Below are positions 21,575-34,800 of a stretch of DNA of 64,000 bases, piece by piece. Below the pieces are notes generated by a model. That model did no database searches. It was not told where the DNA came from and saw only the letters and a program-made list of their open reading frames with translations. Every line of letters starts with the position of its first letter. Positions within the stretch are counted from its first letter, which is position 1. The translations under genes and the position numbers were made by a program. Source of the DNA: Undaria pinnatifida (taxonomy: Eukaryota; Sar; Phaeophyceae; Laminariales; Alariaceae); assembly GCA_012845835.1 (NCBI GenBank), contig JABAKD010000009.1, positions 7,405,413 to 7,469,412 of the forward strand. Direction: 5' to 3'.

Positions 21575-21990
21575 GTGGCCTAGTGTAATGGAGTGCCCTC
21601 CGTAGAAGGATAGTTTTATAGATTCGACGTGAAACCATGTAATGGTTGAGGTGAAACCATGTGACATTAGATGTCACATTCACGTCAAGGCCATCATAGA
21701 TGGGCGATAATGTAGGTGACGATGATGGGACAAGCAGGACGCCCCACATCTCACTACCTGCTCTACCTGCTCTACCTGCTCTACCTGCTCTACCCAGCCC
21801 TCTCGTGGCTAGGCCTGTTTTGTCTGTCTTTTAGAGTTCAATGTAGAGGAAATAATGTATAAGCTTTTGAGTCTATCCAGCGAGCCATGAGGAGAGACCA
21901 AACAAGGGCACCGGAACCCATGAGGAGCACGCTTCCCAACACCGACCAACCACGCATCCCCCACTCGGAGTACCACCACACGATACTGAA
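21575..21990 (+). repeat. tRNA-headed repeat C, copy 2 (plus)
   Basis: Starts with a box-A-like GGTGGCCTAGTGTAATGG, then body blocks complementary to 18835-19260, including four CTACCTGCT units at 21754-21790. With copy 1 it forms a roughly 400-bp inverted pair 2.3 kb apart. Confidence 0.75.
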
Positions 21991-22130
21991 GAGTATTAAT
22001 TTTTTTGTACTACTATTACAGTAAGTAGTACTTCTATACTAAAACCCAATTATTGGCGACGGGCTACTATGAACTAATGTGAGAACAACAACAACAACAA
22101 CAATAAACTATGGTAACGTATTCATACCGG

Positions 22131-22137
22131 TATAAAA
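22131..22137 (+). promoter_or_regulatory. Possible TATA-like box upstream of GAPDH
   Basis: TATAAAA at 22131-22137 lies about 560 bp before the ATG. It is the only clear TATA match I see in the 600 bp upstream, but distance and AT-rich context make it weak evidence for a core promoter. Confidence 0.2.
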
Positions 22138-22691
22138 TAGCTCTGTTATAATAATAGCAGCGTCGCCTGTGTGTGTGCTACTGTATTACATGGCGTGCCG
22201 ACCCTGTATGCGATGATGCTGTTGTTGTTGTCATCACCTGTTGCATGCTCAGCGGGTATTATTATGATAGCATACTGGTATCACGATAGACCGCACTCGA
22301 TCATCATCACATCGCAAAGCATCATCGTGGAAGAGACAGGATCAATGGACGGGAAGGAGAAGGACGAGAAGAAGAACAAGAAGAACAAGAACCAGACCCA
22401 TAAAGTCAGACCGCCCAAAAGCAAAAGTGTTCAAAAATTCAAATTTCGGAGATACCTAATCGTAGATCGCTGATTTGGATGCATTCTAGAATCAAGTCAT
22501 TAGAACTAAGGGAGGGAGCTGAAGAAACGCGTTTTCCGTTCCTTTGGTGTGGCGCATACGCGTGCATTCGTACATTGCCAGGTATACGCAAAGGGGAGAG
22601 GGAAGCTGCTTGCTTTGCCAACACCAGCAGGCAGTCATCACGGCATCAGCAGAAGCAGCAGCAACAGCAGCAGAAGCAGTGCAGAGACATC

Positions 22692-22773
22692 ATGGTGGTC
22701 AAGGTGGCGATCAACGGCTTCGGCAGGATTGGGAGGTGCCTGTTCCGCTTCTTGTGGGATATGTCCGACGTCG
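22692..22773 (+). CDS. GAPDH: GAPDH exon 1 (residues 1-27, split codon 28)
   Basis: Encodes [19 protein letters not shown] and on to DV, the first beta-alpha of the NAD-binding Rossmann fold with the glycine-rich G-x-G-x-x-G loop. The exon ends after one base of codon 28 at the donor GTGAGC (22774). The same frame stays open upstream to an ATG at 22479, which would add a 71-residue Gln-rich extension. I prefer 22692 because the family begins here. Confidence 0.93.
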
Positions 22774-25741
22774 GTGAGCGAGAAGCAAAGAAATCAGAAC
22801 CACCTCAATTTGATGGCGGTACGAATTATACTGCTGCTCTTGCTGCTGCTGTATCATCGCATTCAGGCATGGTGGGCTTGCCTCTAAACCGTGAACCCAC
22901 GGCGAGCCCTCGTGTGCTTGCATCTCTGGCTTCCAGGTTGGGTGTGTGAAGTGCAGCGCGCGCTCGATGCGATGTTCCAAGGACACGCCACGCCGTCCGT
23001 TGGAATCTTACTTGATTGCCAACATTCATTCCATCGTCTTGCTCAAACAAAGACTCCGCTACAACTACTCGTACGCACAGACAGATTGCTTTGGTTCATT
23101 TTGATTTTCACATAATGATTTGGTGTGCGTGCCTCTGCTGTGTCCTTCTGTGTGGCTCAACGCTCGACTCCTTCAGATATCGTGCTGGTCAACGAGATCG
23201 TGGGAGGTGCTGAGACCGCGGGCTACTTGCTCAAGTACGACTCCATTCACGGAACCTGGTGAGTCAGTCCATAGCAGTCATCCAGTCCAACTCGCCGTAT
23301 GCGCAGTGGTATCGAGATGGGACATCATAGATCTCGCAGAGGCACGTTTTCACTCTTTCGTATCATACACAAACAGCGTGAGTCAAGAGTACATCGTGGA
23401 AAAAACTCGTCACCAACAGTCGAGTAGTTTTAATAGTAGTCGATACGCTCAGCAGCGCCGTCACACAGCACGGTCAGTTGGTCATATCTTCTCCGACTGC
23501 CTTGGGAGTCCCCCGCAGCTAGGGCTGGTATCTGTGCGAGCGAGCGCACAGCAGTGTGCACCTCTCGCGCGGCCGTGCTTTGCGCCACTTGTTATTTATT
23601 ATGCACGAGCGCTGTGGGGTACAACGACACGACGAAGAGCAGGACGAGAAACGTCGTCGGTGCTGCGCTTGATTTGTTGGGGGGGGCGGGAATTCGATGC
23701 TTTCATTCGTACATCCTGTAGGTGCTTGTTGTTTTCGTCATGTTTCTGGTCTCCTGTTGAGCATGCACCAAGTATGTACCAGGTATCCGAGCTGGTATCA
23801 TCGTATTCATTATTAATGTTATCCCACACTCCACGTAGCCTGCACCCTGGTAAGTGAGCGTGAATATCACAGAAAAACTGAAACAAATCGGCTCCAGTCA
23901 GAATCGACGATGCTCTGCTGCCTACACCGCTGCTGCCTGCGGCGATTGGTTGACATGATGACGTTCATTCCGCGATAAAAATGAAAGTTGATTCCACTGG
24001 TTGCGATGATGCCCTGTGGTACCTGCTGCGCAGCAGCAGTAGGGGTCCGGTCGGTAGTGTGCCAGAGCAACATGACCGCCTTGTGGGGGGTTGCTGCCTT
24101 ATTCATTCCCCGTTATTAGAGTGCGTTTTTCCACTCGCGGTAATCGGTTTTGACCGCCTTATATCGGGATACCACCTTACTTAGACCGCCTTATTGGGGG
24201 AACCCGACTGTAGTTGTATGATGTGTGGTGTTTCAACGGGAGGAACCGGGAACCATACATTTACGCTGGTGAAAAAAAGGTGTATTCTTGGTTTGTTGAA
24301 CGCTAGCGCAGTGAATACCTTGATCCTGTTTTAGGTGATCTTCTGTAGTTGCTGTTGTCGAAGCGAATTCCGGCAGGCTGCAGGGCGTTCGTTGTGGCAG
24401 AGTCCAACAGTGCCAATGCATCGAGGCATCGGCATACCACCGTCTTTTGTTGCCGTACCTGATACGATACAGGTGTGTTATCTTCACATTAAATTGGTTC
24501 TTTCTGTACCCAACGTCATCATCAGTAGTAGTAGACCTAGTGTGTTCGTTCGTGTTCTTCACATAAAATGACATTTCCACCTACATAAGCCCGGACAGCA
24601 TAACAAGTGCCCGTGCTGATGCCTTATCATGGAGAAACGAGGTCTGCGGTCACGAACTTCTAGACAGAGATACACGTTCAAAAGGCAAACAGCAAGCTTG
24701 AAGGTGATTGGCCATGCAATGCAAACCGCAATTCATTACAATTAGAACGCGGGCAGAAAAAAATATAAATATATGCAACTCACGACTCACTCGACTCACC
24801 AGACTAGTTATTCTACTAGCAGAAATAAAAAAACAGGACAACACCCAGTGTTCATCCCGATTCATCCTGAAGCCTATTAATAGCGATCGCCCCGGTGGCA
24901 TATCAGGTTATCCTCGAACCTGGTATATATAGGTCAGTTTCGTGAGTTCTAGCCCCGCCGAGTGCATACTCGTAAAAATTCGTCTGGGACTTTTTCTTCA
25001 GCACAAATTGACTTGCAGAAAGCGCGAGAGCGTGAGTAAGCAACACTCGATGAAAAATCGACGAGCGGTGGGATTGCTGAACCCTATGCGCGATGAAAAT
25101 TGAAGGTAAGAACCGGGAGGGAGAAGGGACGACACCTGTGACCACGGCTTGTCCAGAAGCTGGAAAGTAAAAGTGTGAGAGAAAAAAAAATAGCAAGAGC
25201 CTACTGCCTAGAGAGATACCGGTACAGATTATGTGTGGTCACAAGACTGAAACAGAGAAACCGAAGCCAAAAATTCGCAAGTGAGCAGGGGAAAGCAAAT
25301 GAAATGTCAGCCGGGTTGGAATAACACACACACCTAAAAAAACAACCCGAAGAAGAAAATATTTTGTGTGTTCACCTTGAAACATTTGACTGATACTTGC
25401 ACCCATCTACATCCAGCACACCGGTAGTCAGATTAGTATATTATAGTAGACCGGTCGCCCCGGTGGCGTATCAGGTTATCCTCGAGCCCGGTATAGGTCA
25501 GTTTCGTGAGTTCGAGCCCCGCCGAGTGCATACTCGTATAAATTCGTTGGGACTTTTTCTTGTGGACAAATTGACTTGCGGAAAGCGCGAGAGCGTGAGT
25601 TAGCAATATTCGATGAACAATCGACGAGCAGTGGGATTGCTGAACCCTATGCGCGATGAAAATTGAAGGCAAGAACCGGGGAGGAGAAGGGATGACACCT
25701 GTGACCACGGCTTGTCCAGAAGCTGGAAAGTGAAAGTGTGC

Positions 25742-25781
<40 letters not shown>

Positions 25782-27004
25782 GAAAATACACTCCAGCTGT
25801 GAGATCGAAGATTTCGTCGAAACTCATCTTTGCAAGCTGTGTGTGATACTCCGATCGCGCGCATTACGAGTTGTGTGTCCTCATTAAGGATATAGGTCGG
25901 CGACTCCCCTTACAACTACAGTGTAGCTATCAGGGTCAACAGGATGATTTTAGTCAGTCTGTGCGCGGAAACTATAAAACCTGTTTCTGAGGGGGACAAA
26001 ATCTGACAGCTGTGAAGGGAAATGTATCCTTTTATCAAGTGAATCTTGTAAGTCGAATAACCCGTGAGGGGGGTGGGGCGGAGTTTTGAAGGACGTGGGG
26101 GCCTGGTTTTGATCAAAAGCGAGCGGGTTTGGAGGGGGGGGGGGGGGGGGGGGGAGGGGGCAATTTGTGCATGTAAGCTATAAATCCTTTCGAGGGGATA
26201 AATCTGACGGTTTTGGCACCAGTATATTATTGGGGGAGGGGGGGTTGGGGCGGGGGGGGGGGGGGGGAGGGGCGTGTGGGGCAGCTCAATATGTGCCTGG
26301 AAACTATACATTATTTTGAGGGGATAAATGTGACGGTTTTGGAAATAATACATCAGTTTATCATGTATGTCCTGGGGTAAGCCGTACAATCAGTGAGTAA
26401 AGAGAGGGTGGAGTGTTCGAGGGGGTGGGGTTGGGATGGGTTGGGAGGGAGGTGGGGGCGGGGGGGAGGAAGGGCTTTAGGTGAGGGGTTTGTTATACGT
26501 GTGGTGCTAGGTCTAGGCGATGGTGCGGGTGATGGGGAAGAAGGGGGCGTTCGAGGCGGGGGGGGGGGGGGGGGACACAGCGGCATGAATGGCTCTCGAA
26601 AGATAATGAGGTGATATCCTGTGCGTGAAGTGTTTATTAATGTGGCGGATTTCGATATTTGGTGGGGCGTTTGAGTAAGGGAGAGCAAGAGGGGGCGGGG
26701 GGGGGGGGGGAGATTTTTTAGGAGGTTTAGGTCACAAATAATATTCAAATACACTTCGGCTGTGAGATCAAAGATATGTAGCAGCTTGTTATACGCGTGG
26801 TGCTAGGTCTAGGCGATCGTGCAGGTGGTCGGAAAAGAGGGGGCGTTGGAGGGGGGGGGGGGGGGGTGGGGGGGAGGGGGGGGGGGGGGGGGGGGGGAGG
26901 AAGGGCTTTAGTTGAGGGGTTTGTTATACGAGTGGTGCTAGGTCTAGGCGATGGTGCGGGTGTATTGTAATAGTAGTAGTAGTAGCAGTAGTAGTAGTAG
27001 TAGC

Positions 27005-27039
<35 letters not shown>

Positions 27040-28805
27040 CAGTGGTAGTAGTGCTAGTGCTAGTGCTAGTGCTAGTAGTGCTAGTGCTAGTGCTAATATT
27101 AGTAGTACCAGTACTACTAGTAGTACTACTAGTACTAGTACTAATAGTACTAGTACTAATAGTATAGTAGTACTAATAGTACTATTAGTACTAGTACTAT
27201 TAGTACTATAGTACTAAATAATAGTACTAGTATTACTAGTAGTTTTTTTTTAATTATTGTCATCCTCCGGCGGATTGGGAAAATTAAGCTTTCAGGTAAA
27301 AATACACTCCAGCTGTGTAACAGACAAAACGAAACGAAAAGCATACCACCTGTTACCTCAGCAAGAAGTAGATAGCAGAAAAACGGAAGCACTTCTGGAT
27401 GCGACTTGAAACAGACAAACAAGGGCAGAAAGACGCAATGAGAAAAGACAAAACGAGTTCACCCTCTCTCTCGTGGATGTTTGTTTCTCTCACGTGTCGC
27501 GTAGGTTTTGGACGAGTGTTGTGGTGGTGGTGCATCACTATCACCGCGAAGAAGGACGGAAAGGAGAGGTATATAACAGAGATGACGAAAGAACGAAAGA
27601 AGTAGCTTAACAAGGCCAAGCAAAATCAAAGTACCTCGTACTTGTGACACAGAGAGGAAGCACCAGCATCATAGCTTTTCCAGCTCTCTCTGTTACCTAG
27701 ACGAGCCTGCAGGCATTCATAGCAGCCACACGAGATCTGCTACCTGATGTGATATCTTCACATGATTCACAGGCACCCAAGTGCGTACTGCATCCACGTA
27801 CATACAACAGCACAACAGTATTATCTTCACCTAGTCCATTGTATCATGCGTATTGAGGTATTGATTCGTTTCGGATGAGATATGCTTCAATCACTCGAGT
27901 CACACACGTGCGGTGCAAGCGACAAACGACCAATATTCGCGTATATAGATACTATACCTACGTACGAGGGACAATCTAATCATACGTCGTATCCCGCGTC
28001 CCGCCATAAAGGAAAACGTTACGAATATTATAAAAATTAAAATACACTACAGCTGTGAGACCGAATATTTTGTCGAAACTCATCTTGGCAAGCTGTGTGT
28101 GATACTCCGATCGCGCGTATTACGGATTATAGGTCGACGACTCCCCTTGCAACTACAGTGTAGCTATCAGGGTCAACAGGGTGATGTTCGTCAGTCTGTG
28201 CGCGGAAACTATAAAACCCGTTCCTGAGGGGGACAAAATCTGACAGCTGTGGAAGGAAAAGCATGAGTTTATCAAGTGAATCCTGTAAGTCGAATAACCG
28301 GTGAGAGGAGGGCGGAGTTTTCAAGGACGTGGGGGCCTGATTTTGATCAAAAGGGGGGGGCGGGAGGGGGGGAGGTGGGGGAGGGGACGGGTGGGGCAGC
28401 TCAAATTGTGCGTGGAAACTATAAATCCCTCTTGTGGGGGACGGAGGGGGAAACGTGGCGGGGGGGCGGGGGGGGGGGGAGGGCTGTAGGTCGCATAGAT
28501 GTAGGGGTTTGCTATACGCTTTGTTGCTAGGTCTAGGCGATGGTGCGGGCGGTGGGAAAGGAGAGGGCGTTGGGGGCGGTGGGGGGTGGGAATTGCAGCA
28601 GCGGCATGAACGGCTCTAAAAAGATAATGAGGCGATATCCAGGGCGTGGAGGTATTTATTACTCTGGCGGATTTTGATATTAGGTGGGGCGTTTGAGCAA
28701 GAGGGAGCGAGGGAAAAAAATAAAAGAAATAAAAAGTTGCAATAGGTTTAGGGCACATGATATTAAAATACACTCCAACTACGAGATCAAGGATTTGGTC
28801 GACAG

Positions 28806-28836
<31 letters not shown>

Positions 28837-31800
28837 ATCCTCCGGCGGATGGGGAAAAATAAAGCTTTAGCTCTTCGCAACATTGTGTGTGATCCTCCGA
28901 TCGCGCGTATTAATCATATATGCAGGGGCTTGCTATACGCGCGGTGCTGGGTCTAGGCGATCGTGCGGGGCGTGGAGAAGGAGGGGGCGTTGGAGGGGGG
29001 AAGGGGGATGAATGGAAGCTACGTCATGGATGGCTAGAAAGATCATGAAGTGACATCAATTGCTTAGAAGTGTTTATTACTCTGGCCGATTTCGATTGTA
29101 AGTGGGGCGTTTGAACAATATCTGGTATTCACATACCATATATACCAGGTGCAAGTACTCGTACTCGTACGAAAAAGGACCTCATATTTCTGCTCAACAT
29201 TTCCCCCCTTTTGTCTCTCATTCGTACGAGTAGTGGGCGCAAGACGCAACACTCCCTATGGGCGCCCAGGTCATTAAAGCACAGCTACTTACATTGGGCC
29301 AACATTACATCTGTCGCTTGAACAACTTTGAGCATAGTGCTAGAAAAACGAGCTATTATGTGCTCGGGCACAGTTCAACGCGAGTCGACGAGGGAAGAAA
29401 ATGCTGACTTTTTCTCGCGATAAAAATGAAGGCGCGTACCGTATTGGGGAGGGAGGAGGAGGGCCCGCCATCTGACCCCGGATCTGAGTTACCACTGGGA
29501 GGGAGCGCGAGAGCAGTGCGAGGATAATAAATGAGATGAAAAGAGAAAAAAAAAGTGCCAGATGTGTGCCACCACCATGCGCCGACCTTTCGTCCTCCGC
29601 GGCCCTTTGAAAGGCACCTTTGGCTTCTGGTCCCTTAACTCCTTTACAACTGGAAACCCCTTATGGGGGAAAACTACTTGAAAATAGCATAGGAGAATTT
29701 GGGGGCTCTCAAGGTCGGGTCCTTTTTTAAGGGGCCTAGGCCAACGTAAAAGGCCAAATCTCAAATATGATCAGGGACTTTAGTATACAAGGAAATCTCC
29801 GCCCCCACGCACTACGTACTCCCAGGTTACTTGCAGCGTGTTGCTGTCTGAAGTCTGTCGCCATCGTGTTTTATTATCGGTTTGATATCATTCGAATCGC
29901 TTGATCGTTGTTGTGTCTGTGACCTCGGAGAGAGAGTGCCCCCGAGAGTTGAATCTAACACAACCACCCGAAACCCATGCAGTCTACGACGACTGAGTCC
30001 CCCCGAGGTACGACACCGTGGGAATTCCTTCAATCGCATTGTCGCGGGAGACTTCCATGACTTTCCCCACATGACACCTTGGCCTGGCTGTATCAGGCTG
30101 TATCAGACCCTTTGTTGCTGCCGCTGTTTTTGCGAGAGACTTGTCCCGCGTCCTCTACGTCATTGCGAGTAGTATACACCTTGTACGCCTCCGACTTCCG
30201 CCGTCCTTAACGCGGGATCGCTTGCTCGGACACGTCGCCTATCGCCGCGAGCACGAACCCGACTCCTACACGGAGGGGGGGTGTAGCGCCTACTCGTCAC
30301 GGTTGCCTCTTGACTGCGCCAGAACATCTGTCAACGCCCGCAGCGCCAGGCCATCTCCCCACACCCTCTCGCTCTGCTCTCACTACGATACGAGAAATGA
30401 AGGGTATGTTCGGAAAGCGCTGGGCAGGACGACAAAATATCTGCCATGAGGGCGACGGCGCCGCTGCCGGTGTCCAGCCCCGAACAATGGACCCCGCACC
30501 GCGAAATATTTTCCCAACTGCGACCCTACGTGCTTGCCCTCATCACCCTTGTGGCCCTGGAAGCGTACTACCTCGACGCGATCGGCACGGTGCCGCTCCA
30601 GTATCCCCAACTGCCGCTCACCAGCAAGGAAGCGACGTTGTCGTGAACAAGGCAGTGTGCGGCGCGCAGGACGCCCGATGCACCAGCAAACGCCTCGCCC
30701 GACCGCATAACGAATAAAAATTACATCCCTAAACCATGCCACAGAACGCTACCGCCATTGCCCCAAGACGGGGCGACATTGTTCCCCCCCGGTAGCATCT
30801 CCTCGTGTCACCGGGAGGCGTGCGCGGCGGGTTATGCCGCGAGCGTGTGAGCTCGTAAACCCAAACAAGACAGCTGATTGTTGGTTTTCCTGATGTCGTC
30901 GGCTAGCTCACCTCAAATCGTCCCCGATTGGTTTCCTTCAGATACCGAACCCCACGCCGCGAAATCGACAAGAATCTATCGCATGGCGAAGTCCGATTAT
31001 ACCGGCTGAAAATAAGGATCACAATGTATCATCCCGCGAAATTTGAACCACGACCGGGAGTCTGACTCGTAAGTGCGTTCAAACGATCCCACAGCTGACC
31101 ACCGAATGCACTGGATGCCAAAGCCCCGGAACATAGACTGGTACCCATTTCCCCCAGGTCCTGCTCCTTCGCGAGATACAGGTGCCGACCCTGGGTGTAC
31201 AAGCGGCGCCTCCTTCCAGGTAGGTGCAGCTCGCACCATGACCAGAGTCGGCCCCGCCGATGAGCGGAGCCCGCTCCCGTACGTGTTGTTACGTGAGGCG
31301 GCCGTGCGAGCTGCCGGGGCACCTTGTGCCCTGACTTGTTCTCCGGCTGGCGTACCGATCTGCGATCCACGGGCTCCCGGGCTGGGCGCGCTGGATCCGT
31401 CTAATTGTGTGGCACTGCGAAGTGTATGCTATAGTTATTCACGGGTAGTGACGGAAGGCACGTTGCGAGAAACGGCAGCTCTTCTTTTTGGTCCAACCGA
31501 AGCAGTGCGTGGCTATCTGCTCCATCTTCGCCCGCGTTTGGCGGTAATGGACCGCCTCTTTCCGAACCGCAGGTGCCGCTTCCGGACGATCTGGGGTCGG
31601 CGTGGTGTTCGGCGTTCATGGCTCCGCCGTTGACCGTGTAGCCGTGTAGGTTGCTTTATTCCGGCACCACCACGGGAGGTAGATCACCAAAATCGGCGAG
31701 AGGTGGTGGGAGGGGCGTACTCATTTGTTGCTTGCCTTAGTCATTCGACCACTGACCACGCATCCCTTTCGAGACGGAGCACCGGTCCTACCCCTAATAG

Positions 31801-34800
31801 AGACACCACCAACATATGGGCGCTCATTACGCTTTTCCATATATTACACAAATGTTTGTTTATCCTATCCCCTCCCTGTTTCGCCGTCTGTGACCACCCA
31901 TCTATCTCCTAGGATAGCGATCGTTTTCTCGCTACTCTCTAGTCCACCGAACTCTTCCATGTCATAGTCGTCACATTCGTCTAACTTCCTCACATTGGCG
32001 GGGGGGAGACTAAACTGTTAGCCCGTCAACACGAAAGCAGAGAACAGCAACGCCGCCCACTGCTTGAGGTCGCCGTCAACCGGCGTCATGCCTGTTGCTG
32101 CTGTCGGAGGTCTGTCTCGACGGTTGCGCAATATGTCTGACAGTGGATGCGCACCATGGCAGTACCCTCGTTGAACGCGGTCTTCAGGCCCCAGAGCGCG
32201 TCGCGCTCTCCGGCGAGTGTGCTCCGTACCCCCACGATCACTAACACGGCGTCAACCGTGATATCCGTGTGCTCGTACAGGAGGGTGGCGTCGGTGACCT
32301 TCTGTTGGACGTTCGGCATGCAAGCTGCGACATCGAGCGATGCGAGGGACAGCCGGCCTGCGATGCCACCTTAGGCGGTCGCCCGCGCGATGTCGATAAA
32401 TTCATCCTGGAGCTGCTCTCGTGTTCAAGATACCATTAACTGTTTTTCTCCAGCAAGGAGCCACGTCTTGCGGACAGTAGGTTCTGTCATTCCATGCCGC
32501 CATGCGGATCTTCCGTGCTTCTTTGTTTTCAACATCGCCCCCACGCGGGGTCAATATCGCCTCCACGCGGACCCTCTTCCGTCCACGTTCTCGCAGTGGT
32601 TCCCATCTCGGAGCGCGTCGACGAGCTGGGGGTGCAGCGTAATCGTGCTACATGTGCAGGCCAACCGCCTCGGTGGCCACAACTTCGACTGCCCCTTCTG
32701 AGACTTGCGTGGTTCCTTGATCGTGACCTTGAACGCGCCGACGCGACATCGATTTGCGTCTGCTTGTTCCCGAACGGCACTCGCATCACGCTGGCGTTCC
32801 CGTTCCCCGACGTGTGGTCGCCCCCACTCCATTCCATCGTGGAGCTGAAACCCGCCTGCACCTCCAGGCTGGGGTGATATGCTTGTGTGGCTTGTGGTCC
32901 TCCCCGGCAATCCCCGCCTTCGTGGGGACGGCGTTCCGCTCGCCTTCCAGGCTCCGCCTCGCTCGCGTTGGTCCCGTGCCGCTTGTGTGCGCAAAACGGT
33001 GCGTTCGCCACCCCGCGCGGAAAAAAAAACGAGACGTAACACAACAGCCGGCCTACCGCTTCATCGCTGACTAGCTACGGTCAATTTTACTGCTCTGGTC
33101 GCACTGCCTACACGGCAACGTTCTTTGCAGTCCGACGTGGGCCTACCTAGCTGTACGAAGTCGCAAATCACTGATAGATTCGAAAGATAGTGGGCCTCTA
33201 CCAGGGCGTAAAACCGTAGCTCCAAATTGTTTCGTGTCCCAACAAACAACGGATTACGCCGCTCTAGGGAACTCGGGTATGAATAATGCTTGCTTTTTCT
33301 CCTGTCCCATTCGTGTCTATTCACTTATTTGTTCAGCCCACTATCATTTTCGTGACTCAGATCTGGGGTCGCAGAAGACACTTCTCCTTGCTCCCCACTA
33401 CGGCGCGTGACTTCTTTGATAACGCGAGAACTGTTGAGCATTTTCTTCCTTCGTCGACTCGCGTCGAAGTTTTGCGTACACACGCCAGGCAATATCTGCG
33501 AATCAATCGTTGTGCAAGAAAAAAAAACTACGTACGTGCTCTGGGGTGCTCGAACTCGCCAAATCGACCTTAGAATTAGTATCACAGTTACGACCTTCAC
33601 CCCCGGACACGGGACAGGAGACGCCGGTGTTCTGTACATTCAAGCACACCGCGCCTCTGTGCTGCTTCGCCCACTAACCAAAAAATGCGGTTCGACCTAT
33701 GAACGTGAAATATTATTGAAACCGGGGTTTGTCGAAAACAGCCCCGCACATTTCCCTGTGGGTCATTCAACGCTGTGTGGTATTTCACCGGCGCCGTGCT
33801 TCTCGCTGAAGACTTGAAATGACGCACCACGCCCGTAGGAACCCCACCAAGCCATCATACAGTCTGATATTATAAAAAATGAAAATACACTCCAGCTGTG
33901 AGATCGAAGATTTCGTCGAAACTCATCTTTGCAAGCTGTGTGTGATATTCCGATCGCGCGCATTACGAGTTGTGTGTCCTCATTAAGGATATAGGTCGGC
34001 GACTCCGCTTACAACTACAGTGTAGCTATCTGGGTCAACAGGGTGATTTTAGTCAGTCTGTGCGCGGAAACTATAAAACCCGTTTCTGAGGGGGACAAAA
34101 TCTGACAGCTGTGGAGGGAAATGTATCCTTTTATCAAGTGAATCTTGTGAGTCGAATAACCGGTGAGGGGGGGGGCGGAGTTTTGAAGGACGTGGGGGCC
34201 TGGTTTTGATCAAAAGCGAGCGGGTTTGGAGGGGGGGGGGGGGGGGGGAAGGGGGCAATTTGTGCATGTAAGCTATAAATCCTTTCGAGGGGATAAATCT
34301 GACGGTTTTGGCACCAGTATATTATTGGGGGGGGTGGGGCGGGGGGGGGGGCGTGTGGGGCAGCTCAATATGTGCGTGGAAACTATACATTATTTTGAGG
34401 GGATAAATGTGACGGTTTTGGAAATAAAGTCTGATATGTAGTTGATTTGGCCTGTGTCTTTTGCTAGAATTGGAGAAATCCGGTCCACCGCGGCCATGTA
34501 GTGTTGTATCGTTTGCGCCGTAGCTACGTACGCTCCTAGCAATCGCGCCGCCAGTTTAGGCAGTCTTCACGGTTACTGCTGTCGCGGTGATAATAACGTT
34601 GATGAAATTGCCCAACATTCTCCGTGTGCTCGTGTATACAGACAAGGAAGGTATCCCAGGGTGGTGGTGGACGCTTTTTATTTGTGCAACCGACGTCGCA
34701 ATCGCGCGAGGCGTGTGCTTCAAAAAACAAGGAAATGTGGACAAAAACACCGCGTTGAAGTGAAGTAGCGCTAGATGACAGAAAAAAACAAGTGGAAAAA

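Larger units (their letters stand above)
30180..33060. other. GC-rich island with coding-like but unidentified frames
   Basis: Composition is more GC-rich and less repetitive than its flanks. Open frames overlap on both strands: + 30446-30646 ([20 protein letters not shown]), + 31073-31633, - 33044-32529, + 32494-32877 ([20 protein letters not shown]). None shows a family motif I recognise and they contradict one another, so I do not call genes. It could be decayed foreign or host coding DNA. Confidence 0.35.

Noticed and set aside
25433..25864. 143-codon minus ORF
   Set aside because: Runs antisense through a SINE-like element and repeat B; the related ORFs at 25196-24903 and 1298-1627 are the same shadow.
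26951..27211. Poly-Ser ORF
   Set aside because: Direct translation of an AGT triplet array.
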